Source: Pseudomonas baltica (lineage in GTDB: Bacteria > Pseudomonadota > Gammaproteobacteria > Pseudomonadales > Pseudomonadaceae). From it: 64,000 nt of DNA. Positions 9,901 to 18,562 of this stretch are shown here, in pieces. The DNA lies in assembly GCF_031880315.1 (NCBI RefSeq), contig NZ_CP134771.1:3096001-3160000 (forward strand), in the 5' to 3' direction. The notes under the pieces are model-generated. The model was not told the origin of the DNA and made no database searches. It worked only from the letters and a program-made list of their open reading frames with translations. Positions within the stretch are counted from its first letter, which is position 1; every line of letters starts with the position of its first letter. The position numbers and the translations under genes were made by a program.

Positions 9901-12178
9901 CATCCGGCGCCAGTCCACCTTCGAGCAGCTCGCGCAAGCCGCTGATCTGCTCCGGTTGTGGATCGATCTCCTGGCCGGCGGCCACCTGATCGAGCATATT
10001 GATCAGCGCCTCGTGCGCCTGGCGGACTGTGGCAAAGAATTCCTCGCTGATCGCCACGCTGCTTTCTTCAACGGCGCCGTAGACGTCCAGCAGCGCCTCG
10101 CACAACTCATCCATGTCCATCAAATCGGCCAGGTGCGCGCCCTGCCCCAGCGTGGTCAGGTCGTCCAGCAGCGTGGTCAAGTCGTCGCGTTGGGCAGGAT
10201 GCTGCTGCCAGTGGTCGAGGCGGTTGTCGGCATCCAGCAGAATATCCATGCCTTGCTCGAGAAAACGGCTGATCAACTGCGGCTCACGGGTGAGCCGTTG
10301 CGGCGCATCGCTGGCTTCGTCGCCCTGCTCCAGTCGCTCCAGCACCTGCTGGACGAACTCGCCGATCAGCGCCTCGGCGCCCTCGATGACCGCCAGCGGC
10401 TCGGCCGGCAAACGCTGGACGCTGGCCTTGAACGCCTCGACCACCCGGCGCAACAGCTGCACCTGCGCAGCCTCGATGGGCCAGCGATGGCTCTTGAACT
10501 CGCGCACCATGCGGTCCATGGCGGTGGCCAGCGCGGCAATCGGCAACACCCCGGCCATCCAGGCGCTGCCCTTGAGGGTGTGCACCGCGCGCTGCGCGGC
10601 ATCGCTGACCGGCAGCGCACCGTTGTCGGCCGCTGTGCGCAAAAAGCCCTCGAGGGTCGCGAGATGGGTCAAGGCCTCGTGACGGAAGATTTCCAGCAAC
10701 TGGCGGTCGAAACCATCGGCATCGAATACACCTGCAGCACTCAGGGTGATGGCTTCGAGCTGGCTGTCCGGCGCCAATTGCCCTTCGCTCAGTGCGACCA
10801 GCCGTTGCACCAGTGGATCGACGGCCGGGTGCCGGCGCTGGGTGTCGTGAGCGAAATCGTCAAGCAACGCGGGCAACTGGGCGAGCACTTGTTCCAGGGC
10901 CTGAAATACCGCGGCACCCGGCTGAACGCAGTGGTCGACAATACGGTTGAGCAGGTGCTCGGCGGCCCAGCACATCTCGCTGGCGATGCTGGCCTCGACC
11001 ATCCGCCCGCTGCCCTTGAGCGTGTGCAGGCAGCGGCGCAGCTCGATCAGGGCCGGGCCATGGGCGGCCGGGTCCTGCCGCCACTCGGCCAGACTGTCGC
11101 GGGCCTGGGCGCTCAGTTCGATGGCCTCTTCAAGGAAAATCGCGCGCAATTCGTCGTCGATCGGGTCGCTGTCCGCCGCGTGCACGACCGGCACAGCCAC
11201 AGGCTCCGCAGCGGCCACGGGCAGGGGGTCGGCTTCAACGACCGGCGTGGGTGTCGGCGCAGGCAGCAGGCTCAGGCGCGCGAGGTTTTCCTCGGCGACC
11301 CCCAGCGCGGTGTCCACCGGTGATTGCGGATTATCCACGCGCCGGCCGAGATAGAAATCGATCGCCGTGAGCGCCGAGGCCAGGGCCTCGACATGCGGGT
11401 CCTGGCTCAGACCGTCAGCGCCCTGCCAATAGTGCAAGGCGTGGGTGCGGCAGCGGCGCAGCAGGTTGGCGGCGCGCTGCAGGCCGATCATCTCCATGGC
11501 GCCGCGCACTTGATCGAGCAACGTCGGCACGGCGTTCAGCACCTGCTGCTGTGCCGGGCCGCTTTCGGGGCCGTGCTCAACGCCACGTTCAGGGCCAGGA
11601 ACACTGTCGAGGCAATCGTCGATCAGATCCAGCGCTTCCTGCAGGCAGGCGCGCGATTCGATCAGCACCACGCGGTGGATCTGCACCATGTCGGCGTCCT
11701 GATCTGGCGCCTGCGGGCTGATCACCTCGCGCTCGGCGCCGTCGCCAGCACCGATCATGCCGGCCAGGGTCGCCTCTACATACAGCAGCGCACCGGCCAC
11801 ATCCATCAGCACCGCCTCGCCAGGTTCGCGCTGGCCCTGGCTGAGGCCCTGGATCACCGAGACCTGATCGATGATGACCTTGCGCGGCTGGCCAAAGCCG
11901 AGCACGGCCAGGGTGTCGGCGACCTGGCGCAAGGCCGGCAGCAGCCCGTTCAAGGCGTCGACGTGCTGGCGATCGCTTTGCACGAACTGGTCGAGGCGCT
12001 GCTTGCTGTGGCGCAGTTCGTCGCACACGGCGCTGACCACCGAGCGCAACGCATCGCGGTCCGGGCCTGCCAAAGGCGGCAGTTGCGGGCCAAGCAGGGC
12101 CTGGCTGGCCTGTTTCAGCGATTCGGCCATGGCGCCCCTGAGCAGTGGCGCCGCGCCGTCATCCTGCCGATCAACCAT
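6944..12178 (-). CDS. chpA: Pilus chemotaxis hybrid histidine kinase ChpA
   Basis: The product is 1744 residues, clearly shorter than P. aeruginosa ChpA (about 2470). In order: an N-terminal FimL-like region; true HPt sites LHTLKGSGRM (about residue 383) and VHTLKGSAWM (about 533); a threonine variant LTTLGQGAHL (about 676); a degenerate site METLDGGAQM with Glu in place of His (about 879); a third HPt LHTLKGGARM (about 1026); the kinase ATP domain (MLRNAVDHGLES about 1326, GRGLGMDVV about 1420); a CheW domain; and a receiver (VVDDSVTVRK, phospho-Asp in LLLDIEMPRMDG about 1673). ATG 12178 has GGAG seven bases upstream and is preferred to 12193. Residues about 801-830 are encoded by a REP-like element. 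The kinase controls type IV pilus twitching and cAMP/surface responses in relatives. Confidence 0.95.
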   Translation of the reverse strand: MVDRQDDGAAPLLRGAMAESLKQASQALLGPQLPPLAGPDRDALRSVVSAVCDELRHSKQRLDQFVQSDRQHVDALNGLLPALRQVADTLAVLGFGQPRKVIIDQVSVIQGLSQGQREPGEAVLMDVAGALLYVEATLAGMIGAGDGAEREVISPQAPDQDADMVQIHRVVLIESRACLQEALDLIDDCLDSVPGPERGVEHGPESGPAQQQVLNAVPTLLDQVRGAMEMIGLQRAANLLRRCRTHALHYWQGADGLSQDPHVEALASALTAIDFYLGRRVDNPQSPVDTALGVAEENLARLSLLPAPTPTPVVEADPLPVAAAEPVAVPVVHAADSDPIDDELRAIFLEEAIELSAQARDSLAEWRQDPAAHGPALIELRRCLHTLKGSGRMVEASIASEMCWAAEHLLNRIVDHCVQPGAAVFQALEQVLAQLPALLDDFAHDTQRRHPAVDPLVQRLVALSEGQLAPDSQLEAITLSAAGVFDADGFDRQLLEIFRHEALTHLATLEGFLRTAADNGALPVSDAAQRAVHTLKGSAWMAGVLPIAALATAMDRMVREFKSHRWPIEAAQVQLLRRVVEAFKASVQRLPAEPLAVIEGAEALIGEFVQQVLERLEQGDEASDAPQRLTREPQLISRFLEQGMDILLDADNRLDHWQQHPAQRDDLTTLLDDLTTLGQGAHLADLMDMDELCEALLDVYGAVEESSVAISEEFFATVRQAHEALINMLDQVAAGQEIDPQPEQISGLRELLEGGLAPDATGLVEHGTGRITELASAISALDSATATDLADAKDLAAPTASVARGLVRENRASPSSGADVPNRGQAPSLQGSTALDEVAELFVEEARDILGSADQALQRWLAEPDNLTPLTALRHDMETLDGGAQMAEVAPVSALAEALLPLYLGVQDKRLQADERLGALLSEAHATLAALLRQYKAGEALSDPQALVLALAAWRQGASSAISESLQSASRPAAQETADPDNELLEIFLEEASDILESAGEALLRWRGEPQNSLEVENLLRDLHTLKGGARMVEIAAIGDLTHELEFLYESASAGTLQPGSALFKLLQKGQDRLAQMLDLVRSGQPVPQASTLIEAIRTFSSPPEPVPAAVVAPIVAGAPEGAVSGTERGQADMVKVPAEVLDTLGNLAGEASIIRSRVEQQVNDSQSALLEMDITLERMREQLRRLDTEAQARVLSRRASEPDRLGYEDFDPLEMDRHSQLQQLSRSLFEAASDLSELRDTLSARAHDAQTLLGHQARVNTDLQEGLMRTRMVPFGRLLPRLQRIVRQVADELGKQVEFDIGNPDGEMDRSVLERMIAPLEHMLRNAVDHGLESTAVRLAAGKPAQGRISLQLVHEGSEVVLEMSDDGAGVPLAAVRHKAIKRGLLDPASDVSDHDILQFILQPGFSTAAKVTQISGRGLGMDVVHEEVKQLGGSMTIHSSTGSGATFRIRLPFSVSVNRALMVQCADELYAVPLNTIEGIVRVPPAELAARYNAADPHYVYGGQDFELRYLGDLLHCNERPPLLGQTLPVPLLLIRSHDHQVAVQVDALAGSREIVVKSLGVQMAAVQGLSGATIQGDGRVVLILDLLAQIRAHQARQIHGALHSEERVYGPVEQAQPRPLLVMVVDDSVTVRKVTSRLLERHGMQVLTARDGVEALALLREQRPDVLLLDIEMPRMDGFEVATQIRRDPRLRDLPIIMITSRTGAKHRDRALAIGVNDYLGKPYQETQLLDSIAQWSGQHA
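9689..9777. repeat. REP-like inverted repeat inside the chpA coding sequence
   Basis: On the plus strand the ends are CTGTAACGAAGGGGCTTG and CAAGCCCCCTCGCTACAG. They are inverse copies with two mismatches over 18 bases and enclose 53 bases. The same kind of half-site (GGGGGCAAGCTCCCTCGCTACA) occurs between genes at 28903-28924. Here the element is translated in frame as a roughly 30-residue linker rich in Ser, Arg and Gly, between two phosphotransfer-type domains. No stop or frameshift results. Confidence 0.8.
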
Positions 12179-12234
12179 AACGACTCCGATCAAAGTTCAG
12201 CGCCTGCCTGCTCCTCTCGACCCACACGCCTGCA

Positions 12235-14283
12235 TCAACGTGCATCGGAGGGCGGCGGCAAAGTGAAACCCGAGACCGAACGGCGCATCTCGCTGGCCAT
12301 GCGGGCCAGATTGCCGATGCTTTCGGCGGTGGTGGTGGAATCCGCCGAGGTCTGGCTGGTGATCTGCTGGATCACCGCCATGGTATGGGATATCTGCCCC
12401 GCCGACGACGTCTGCTGCTGCGCCGCGTTGGAAATCCCTTGAATCAACGCGGCGAGGTCCTGGGAGACGTTCTCGATCTCTTCCAGCGCTACCCCGGCAT
12501 CTTGCGCCAGGCGCGCACCGCGTACCACCTCGGCGGTGGTCTGCTCCATGGAGATGACCGCCTCGTTGGTGTCGGCCTGGATCGCCCGCACCAGAGTCTC
12601 GATCTGTCGCGTGGCCGAGGACGAGCGCTCGGCCAGGCGCTGCACCTCGTCGGCGACCACCGCGAACCCGCGCCCGGCCTCACCGGCCATGGACGCCTGG
12701 ATGGCGGCGTTGAGGGCGAGGATGTTGGTCTGGTCGGCAATGTCGTCGATCAGGTTGACGATGTCGCCGATTTCCTGGGAAGACTCGCCCAGGCGCTTGA
12801 TCCGCTTGGAAGTGTCCTGGATCTGCTCGCGAATGTTGTCCATGCCGTGGATGGTGTTGTGCACCACCTCGTTGCCCTTGTTGGCGATGGCTACCGAACG
12901 CTCGGCGACCTTGGCCGACTCGTAGGCGTTGGTCGATACGTGATCGATGGACTGCGCCATGTCACTGATGGCCATGGAGGCGTCGGTGATTTGCGTGGCC
13001 TGGTGTTCGGAGGCCTTGGCCAGCTGCTTGGCGGTGGTCTGGGTGTCCTGCACGGCGCTGGCCACCGATTCGGCGATGTGGTTGATGGTCGCCACCAGGT
13101 CGCGCAGTTGATCGATGGAATAGTTGATCGAATCGGCGATGGTGCCGGTGAAGTCCTCGGTCACCGACGCGGTGACGGTGAGGTCGCCGTCGGCCAGGTC
13201 TTCGATCTCGTCCAGCAAGCGCATGATCGCGTTCTGGTTGCGCTCGTTCTTCTGCGCCGTTTCGCGCAGCTGGCGGTTGGTCTCGCGCACCATCACCAGG
13301 CCGATGAAGATGATCGAGAGCAAGGCCAGCAGGCCGAGGATGTAGCCGCCGATGGTGTCCAGCGAACGCCGCCCGGCCAGGTGCTCGAAGCCGGTGGCCA
13401 GCTGCGAGGCTTCGTCCAGCAGGGTCTGGGACATCGTGAAGATATTGTTGGCGGCCACCCGCACTTTGAACAGCTCGGGCGAGGTGGCGAGGATTTCATC
13501 CACGGAGCCGGAGATGAACTCGAACAACTCGGAGATTTCCTGCAGACGCGCGCGAGCATCGGCATCCTGCACTTGAGCGATGCGCTGGCCGACATTGCCG
13601 CTGAGCATGCCATTGAGCACCACGCCGAAGCGCGTGGCATCGCGGCCGAAGGATTCTGCGGCCTGGGCGGCGTTCTCGTCGCCACCCAGCACGGTATTGA
13701 CCGAGCCGAGGATGCGCTGGGCCAGCAGCGACTGACGCTGCGCCAGTGCCACCTGACTGGCCGGCGCGCCGCGCTGGAGGAGGATCTCCACCACGCGCTC
13801 GGACTCGCGCTGCAGTTGCGGCACGGTTTCGGCCAGGGTCGCGGCGACCTGATGCAACGACAGCACGGTCTGCTCGCTGGCGAGGATGGTATCGGTGTTC
13901 TTGCGCAGGCTCTCCCAGTCGTGCTGGACGGTTTTCATCTCGTCGCGCACTTCCGGCGGCGCCGAGGGCAGGCCGGTGCGCTTGTCGCCTTCTTTGAGAT
14001 AGCCCCAACGCCGATCGAATTCATTGCGCGCGTCGCTCAATTGCTTGAACGCATCAGCCTTGCCTGCCGCCGCTTCCCCGGCGTTCTTGGCGATGCGCTG
14101 GGACAGCACCCGCAGCTCGCCGGCATGGCCGATGTACTGCTTGTCGTAATTGGACTGGGTGTTGAGGTAGGCGAAGTTGGCGAACAGCAACATGATGAAG
14201 ATGATCAGGGCCACGAACAGCCCGGCGATCTGCGCACTGCTGCGCGAGCCCTGAAGCGAGTTGCCGGTCACGGCCGCCATCAT
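12235..14283 (-). CDS. pilJ: Type IV pilus methyl-accepting chemoreceptor PilJ
   Basis: The product is 682 residues. TM1 is near residues 18-40 ([20 protein letters not shown]), followed by a periplasmic sensor of about 270 residues with two PilJ-type modules ([18 protein letters not shown] early). TM2 is near 305-330 ([18 protein letters not shown]). A HAMP region and a long coiled coil follow, with the receptor signalling tip ([22 protein letters not shown]) near residue 525. In P. aeruginosa PilJ feeds the PilI/ChpC-ChpA kinase. Two adjacent ATGs (14283 and 14280) follow a GGAGG site and cannot be told apart. The gap to chpA is 56 bases, with no pilK between. Confidence 0.95.
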   Translation of the reverse strand: MMAAVTGNSLQGSRSSAQIAGLFVALIIFIMLLFANFAYLNTQSNYDKQYIGHAGELRVLSQRIAKNAGEAAAGKADAFKQLSDARNEFDRRWGYLKEGDKRTGLPSAPPEVRDEMKTVQHDWESLRKNTDTILASEQTVLSLHQVAATLAETVPQLQRESERVVEILLQRGAPASQVALAQRQSLLAQRILGSVNTVLGGDENAAQAAESFGRDATRFGVVLNGMLSGNVGQRIAQVQDADARARLQEISELFEFISGSVDEILATSPELFKVRVAANNIFTMSQTLLDEASQLATGFEHLAGRRSLDTIGGYILGLLALLSIIFIGLVMVRETNRQLRETAQKNERNQNAIMRLLDEIEDLADGDLTVTASVTEDFTGTIADSINYSIDQLRDLVATINHIAESVASAVQDTQTTAKQLAKASEHQATQITDASMAISDMAQSIDHVSTNAYESAKVAERSVAIANKGNEVVHNTIHGMDNIREQIQDTSKRIKRLGESSQEIGDIVNLIDDIADQTNILALNAAIQASMAGEAGRGFAVVADEVQRLAERSSSATRQIETLVRAIQADTNEAVISMEQTTAEVVRGARLAQDAGVALEEIENVSQDLAALIQGISNAAQQQTSSAGQISHTMAVIQQITSQTSADSTTTAESIGNLARMASEMRRSVSGFTLPPPSDAR

Positions 14284-14316
14284 GGCAACCTCCGGCGTCG
14301 ACGGTTGGCGATCGGC

Positions 14317-14859
14317 TCAAAGCGCGACATCACGAAACTCCACTGACTGCACCAAGGCCTGGAGGCTGAAGACGCTCCACACCTGTTCACGCTGAAAATG
14401 CCCCTGGACGAAGGGGGCCATGGCCGCACGGATCTGCAAGGGCGCGGCGGGCTCGAGGCTCTCCCGAGGAAAATGCTGCAGACCCAGGACTTCATCGACC
14501 ACCAGGCCCGCGAACACCTCGGCGTGGTCGACCACCAGCACCCGGCGCCGCCGCGCACCGGAGGGCTCGACATCGAGCAGCTCGCACAGGTCCATGACCG
14601 GCAGCAAGCGGCCGCGCAGGTTGGTCATGCCCAGAACCCAGGGCTTGACCCCGGGCAGGCGGGTGAGCTGCGGCTCACGCAGGACCTCGGCGATGTCCTG
14701 CATGGGCGCCACCAGCCAGTGCCCGGCCAGGCGGAAACCGATACCGCTCCAGCTCCGCGCGGGCGCATTCTGGGACGGCAGCCCGGCAGCGTGGGCGCGA
14801 CAACGCTGATCGATAGCCAGCAGCAGGTCGAACGCGGTACGCGCTTGCAACTTCGACAC
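14317..14859 (-). CDS. pilI: CheW-like pilus chemotaxis adaptor PilI
   Basis: The product is 180 residues, a single CheW domain. Marks are GHWLVAPMQDIAEVL, the LPGVKPWVLGMTNLRGRLLPVMDL core and VVDEVLGLQHF. It should couple PilJ to ChpA. It begins with GTG at 14859, three bases after the pilH stop, which implies translational coupling. The stop is 33 bases before pilJ. Length and order match the P. aeruginosa pil cluster. Confidence 0.94.
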   Translation of the reverse strand: MSKLQARTAFDLLLAIDQRCRAHAAGLPSQNAPARSWSGIGFRLAGHWLVAPMQDIAEVLREPQLTRLPGVKPWVLGMTNLRGRLLPVMDLCELLDVEPSGARRRRVLVVDHAEVFAGLVVDEVLGLQHFPRESLEPAAPLQIRAAMAPFVQGHFQREQVWSVFSLQALVQSVEFRDVAL

Positions 14860-14862
14860 CCA

Positions 14863-15228
14863 TCAGCCTGCGAGGACGGCGTTCAGGGTCCTGATCAGGC
14901 TGTCTTCATCGACCGGCTTGGTCAGGTAGTCACGGGCGCCCTGGCGCGTGCCCCAGACCTTGTCGGTTTCCTGATCCTTGGTGGTGATGATGATCACCGG
15001 AATGTGGCTGGTTTCCGGGTCCTTGGTCAGTTGCCGGGTCGCCTGAAAACCGTTGAGGCCGGGCATGACGATGTCCATCAGCACCGCATCGGGTTTTTCC
15101 TGGCGGGCCAGGGCCACGCCATCGGCGCCGTGCTCGGCCTTGAGCACGGTGTGGCCGTGCTTTTCCAGGATACTGGTGAGTTTGTACATCTCGGTCGGCG
15201 AGTCATCGACGATCAGAATTCGAGCCAT
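14863..15228 (-). CDS. pilH: Pilus response regulator PilH (single receiver domain)
   Basis: The product is 121 residues, a stand-alone CheY-like receiver. The acidic pocket is in ILIVDDSPTE, the phospho-acceptor Asp in LMDIVMPGLNG (about residue 52), Thr in IIITTKDQE and Lys in YLTKPVDE. In P. aeruginosa PilH opposes PilG in pilus retraction and ChpA phosphoflow. The ATG at 15228 has GGGGA six bases upstream and gives the family length; an ATG 12 bases earlier lacks this spacing. Confidence 0.95.
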   Translation of the reverse strand: MARILIVDDSPTEMYKLTSILEKHGHTVLKAEHGADGVALARQEKPDAVLMDIVMPGLNGFQATRQLTKDPETSHIPVIIITTKDQETDKVWGTRQGARDYLTKPVDEDSLIRTLNAVLAG

Positions 15229-15274
15229 GCTGTTCCCCATACTTGATAAGACGTCGTGACACGTTCAGCCCCTG

Positions 15275-15697
15275 TCAGGGCGCGGGTTGCGCTGCAACGG
15301 TGAAGCCGGGCACATGGGCCTGGATCGCACCCAGCAGGGTTTCCTTGCTGAAAGGCTTGGTCAAAAACTGCTCGGAGCCGACGCTGCGCCCCCGGGCTTT
15401 GTCGAACACCCCGTCGCGCGACGACAGCATCACCACCGGCGTCGCCATCAAGGCACTGTGGTGCTTGATCAAGGCGCAGGTCTGGTAGCCGTCGAGGCGC
15501 GGCATCATGACGTCGACGAAAATGATATGCACGGCATTATCGATGATCTTGACCAGTGCGTCGAAGCCGTCCACCGCAGTGATGACCTCGACACCGGTGT
15601 CCTTGAGCAATGCCTGTGCAGAACGGCGAATGGTCTTGGAGTCATCGATCACCATGACCTTCACGCCCGGATTCAAGGTGCCCTGATGCTGTTCCAT
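15275..15697 (-). CDS. pilG: Pilus response regulator PilG (single receiver domain)
   Basis: The product is 140 residues, first gene of the pil-chp operon. It is a CheY-like receiver: VMVIDDSKTIRRSA, phospho-Asp in IFVDVMMPRLDGY, Ser/Thr switch in VVMLSSRDG and Lys in FLTKPFSKE. In P. aeruginosa PilG promotes pilus extension at the pole. The ATG at 15697 is chosen because it gives MEQHQG... before the receiver; the open frame runs 21 codons further without family similarity. It is divergent from gshB across 224 bases, which must hold the promoter of the whole cluster. Confidence 0.95.
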   Translation of the reverse strand: MEQHQGTLNPGVKVMVIDDSKTIRRSAQALLKDTGVEVITAVDGFDALVKIIDNAVHIIFVDVMMPRLDGYQTCALIKHHSALMATPVVMLSSRDGVFDKARGRSVGSEQFLTKPFSKETLLGAIQAHVPGFTVAAQPAP

Positions 15698-15921
15698 GAG
15701 TGCTCGACGGTGATGGCCAGCATGCTGGCGAGCCAGGCCGGGCTGCGGACCTGAGTCCACAAGGGGCCTGTGTGTATTGCCAGCATTTTTAACACACTCG
15801 GGGAAGGCATTCCATCAACCACGCCGGCCTGCGGTTTTCCCTTGACCGCAGCGGCCGTCAGCGCCACCCTGACGCCACTTTTCACGCCCTATTCAGGCAT
15901 TGCCGACAAGAGGAATTACCC

Positions 15922-16875
15922 ATGAGCGTTCGCCTCGGAATTGTCATGGACCCGATCGCCGAGATCTCCTACAAGAAGGACAGCTCGCTGGCCATGCTGC
16001 TGGCCGCCCAGGAGCGCGGCTGGGAGCTGTTCTACATGGAGATCCAGGACCTCTATCAGGGCGACGGCCAGGCCCGCGCGCGGATGCGCCCCCTGAAAGT
16101 GTTCGCCAACCCGGACAAATGGTTCGAACTCGACGCCGAATCCGACGCGCCGCTGGCCGACCTCAACGTCATCCTGATGCGCAAGGACCCGCCCTTCGAT
16201 CTCGAATTCGTCTACTCCACCTACCTGCTCGAACAAGCCGAGCGCGAGGGTGTGCTGGTGGTCAACCGTCCACAGAGCCTGCGCGATTGCAACGAGAAGT
16301 TGTTCGCCACGCTGTTCCCGCAGTGCACGCCGCCCACGGTGGTCAGCCGCCGCGCGGATGTGCTGCGCGAGTTCGTGGCCAAGCATGGCGATGTGATCCT
16401 CAAGCCGCTGGACGGCATGGGCGGCACCTCGATCTTCCGTCACCGCCCAGGCGATCCGAACCTCTCGGTGATCCTCGAAACCCTGACCGTCAACGGCACG
16501 CAGCAGACCATGGGCCAGGCCTATCTGCCGGCGATCAAGGACGGCGACAAACGCATCCTGATGATCGACGGCGAGCCCGTGCCCTACTGCCTGGCGCGCA
16601 TTCCGGCGGCCGGCGAGACCCGCGGCAACCTGGCGGCTGGCGGACGGGGTGAAGCACGGCCGCTGACCGACCGTGATCGCTGGATCGCCGCCCAGGTCGG
16701 CCCGACGTTGCGCGAGAAAGGCTTGCTGTTCGTGGGCCTCGATGTGATCGGTGAGCACCTGACCGAAATCAACGTCACCAGCCCGACCTGCATCCGCGAG
16801 ATCGACAATGCCTTCGGCACCCGCATCGGCGTGCAGTTGATGGATGCCATCGATCAAAAGCTGAAGGCTCGCTGA
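15922..16875 (+). CDS. gshB: Glutathione synthetase
   Basis: The product is 317 residues, a normal-length prokaryotic GshB of the ATP-grasp fold. It joins gamma-glutamylcysteine and glycine, the second step of glutathione synthesis in the cytoplasm. Typical motifs are MDPIAEISYKKDSSLAML at the start, MRKDPPFDLEFVYSTYLLE, the ATP-grasp lysine region ILKPLDGMGGTSIFR, and EINVTSPTCIREID near the end. An AAGAGGAA ribosome site precedes the ATG. Its position beside pilG and tonB3 is the same as in P. aeruginosa. Confidence 0.97.
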   Translation: MSVRLGIVMDPIAEISYKKDSSLAMLLAAQERGWELFYMEIQDLYQGDGQARARMRPLKVFANPDKWFELDAESDAPLADLNVILMRKDPPFDLEFVYSTYLLEQAEREGVLVVNRPQSLRDCNEKLFATLFPQCTPPTVVSRRADVLREFVAKHGDVILKPLDGMGGTSIFRHRPGDPNLSVILETLTVNGTQQTMGQAYLPAIKDGDKRILMIDGEPVPYCLARIPAAGETRGNLAAGGRGEARPLTDRDRWIAAQVGPTLREKGLLFVGLDVIGEHLTEINVTSPTCIREIDNAFGTRIGVQLMDAIDQKLKAR

Positions 16876-16889
16876 ACCCTTCAAGGAAC

Positions 16890-16984
16890 ACCGCTTCTGT
16901 GGGAGCGGGCTCTGCCCGCGAAGAGGCCCGACATGACACCGCACCGCGCCATTCGTGGGCACAGCCCACTCCCACAGGAGCGGT
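16890..16984. repeat. BIME (inverted REP pair)
   Basis: ACCGCTTCTGTGGGAG at 16890-16905 is answered by CTCCCACAGGAGCGGT at 16969-16984. The element fills the gap between gshB and tonB and ends 16 bases before the tonB start. Confidence 0.8.
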
Positions 16985-17000
16985 GGCTAATGGATAACCG

Positions 17001-17927
17001 ATGAAACGCGTTGCCCCCGTGCCTGCCAATCCTGCACCTGCGTCAGCCAAGGCCCCGCGTTCGCGCGTACGTCCGGCCGACCGTCTGGGGTTCACCCTGA
17101 TGGTGGCGGCCTTGCTGCACGTGGCGGTGATCCTTGGCGTGAGCTTTGCCGTTACCCCGCCGAGCGAGATTTCACGCACGCTGGAAATCACCCTGGCACC
17201 GTTCAAGAGCGCCAAGGCGCCGGACAAGGCCGATTACCTCGCCCAGGACAATCAGGAAGGCAGCGGCACGCTCGACGCCAAGGCGCTGCCCAAGACCACC
17301 GAGATCGCGCCGTTCCAGGACGAAGCCATCAACAAGGTCACGCCGCCGCCCACGCCCAAACCGCTGGTCAACCCGGACACCCCGCAAGCCCGCAAAGCCG
17401 TGGCCACCCGCGCGCAGCAGCCACAAAAGACCGAAGCGCGGCCCGATCCGGTCAAACCGCAGGAGACGCCGAAGACCAACACCCCGGATTTCGAGAATAC
17501 CGAGCAGTCCAACGAAATCGCCAGCCTCGAAGCCGAACTGGCCCAGGAGCAGCAGGCCTACGCCAAGCGCCCGCGCATCCATCGCCTGAGCGCTGCCTCG
17601 ACCATGCATGACAAGGGTGCCTGGTATAAAGACGAATGGCGCAAGAAGGTCGAGCGCATCGGCAACCTCAACTACCCTGAAGAGGCACGTCGCCAGCAGA
17701 TCTACGGCAGCCTGCGGCTGATGGTCTCGATCAACAGCGACGGCTCGCTGTATGAAGTGCTGGTGCTGGAGTCGTCCGGGCAACCGCTGCTGGATCAGGC
17801 CGCGCAGCGCATCGTGCGCCTGGCGGCACCTTTCCAACCGTTCACTGGGGACCTTTCCGACGTTGACCGGCTCGAAATCATACGTACCTGGCGTTTCGCC
17901 AAGGGTGATCGTCTTTCCAGCAACTGA
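17001..17927 (+). CDS. tonB3: TonB-family energy transducer (TonB3-like)
   Basis: The product is 308 residues. A short Arg/Lys-rich cytoplasmic start is followed by a single membrane anchor (FTLMVAALLHVAVILGVSFAV, about residues 31-52). A Pro/Lys-rich periplasmic linker runs to about 170, then a coiled stretch (NEIASLEAELAQEQQAY). The C-terminal TonB domain contains LNYPEEARRQQIYGSLRL and ends near FQPFTGDLSDVDRLEIIRTW. Position between gshB and yqgE equals P. aeruginosa PA0406 (tonB3), which is needed for twitching and pilus assembly there. A role with the neighbouring pil genes is therefore likely but inferred. Confidence 0.88.
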   Translation: MKRVAPVPANPAPASAKAPRSRVRPADRLGFTLMVAALLHVAVILGVSFAVTPPSEISRTLEITLAPFKSAKAPDKADYLAQDNQEGSGTLDAKALPKTTEIAPFQDEAINKVTPPPTPKPLVNPDTPQARKAVATRAQQPQKTEARPDPVKPQETPKTNTPDFENTEQSNEIASLEAELAQEQQAYAKRPRIHRLSAASTMHDKGAWYKDEWRKKVERIGNLNYPEEARRQQIYGSLRLMVSINSDGSLYEVLVLESSGQPLLDQAAQRIVRLAAPFQPFTGDLSDVDRLEIIRTWRFAKGDRLSSN

Positions 17928-17992
17928 ACCCCTCACACGCTGAAGCATCTGCCAGCTTGTCAGGTGGTCGGGTCAACGCCACACTACATGCC

Positions 17993-18562
17993 ATGAAAAA
18001 AGTCGAACCCAGTTACCTCAAGCATCAGTTCCTGATCGCCATGCCGCACATGGCCGACTCGAACTTTGCCCACACCTTGACCTACATCGTCGAGCACAGC
18101 GCCAATGGCGCCATGGGCCTGGTGATCAACCGCCCGCAGTCGCTAAATCTGGCGGACATCCTCGAGCAGCTGCGACCGGAAATCGATCCGCCGGTGAGCT
18201 GTCAGTACGTGCCTATCTATATGGGCGGCCCGGTGCAGACCGACCGCGGCTTCGTGCTGCACAGCCTGGGGCCCAAGTACCAGGCGACCGTCGATCTGGG
18301 CGATATCGCCCTGTCCACCTCTCAGGACGTGCTGTTCGCCATCGCTGACGGCGTGGGCCCCAAGCAAAGCCTGATCACCCTTGGCTATGCCGGCTGGGAA
18401 GCCGGGCAGCTGGAAGCCGAGCTGACCGACAACGCCTGGCTGACCTGCCCTTTCGACGCCGATATCCTGTTCGGCACCACCAGCGAGCTGCGTCTGGATG
18501 CGGCGGCGCGCAGCCTGGGGATCAACCTCAGCCTGCTGACCTCACAGGCGGGGCACGCCTGA
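17993..18562 (+). CDS. YqgE/AlgH family protein
   Basis: The product is 189 residues, the exact family size, with the YqgE/AlgH (UPF0301) pattern: YLKHQFLIAMPHMAD, NGAMGLVINRP, YMGGPVQTDRGFVLHS and GYAGWEAGQLEAEL. The molecular role is not established; AlgH of P. aeruginosa was reported to affect alginate expression. The ATG at 17993 fits the family; the frame is open 12 codons further up. Its stop overlaps the ruvX start by one base. Confidence 0.94.
   Translation: MKKVEPSYLKHQFLIAMPHMADSNFAHTLTYIVEHSANGAMGLVINRPQSLNLADILEQLRPEIDPPVSCQYVPIYMGGPVQTDRGFVLHSLGPKYQATVDLGDIALSTSQDVLFAIADGVGPKQSLITLGYAGWEAGQLEAELTDNAWLTCPFDADILFGTTSELRLDAAARSLGINLSLLTSQAGHA

Noticed and set aside
15698..15921. 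A sigma-54 promoter for pilG
   Set aside because: A TGGCAATACAC stretch on the minus strand lacks the GC doublet at -12 with correct spacing.
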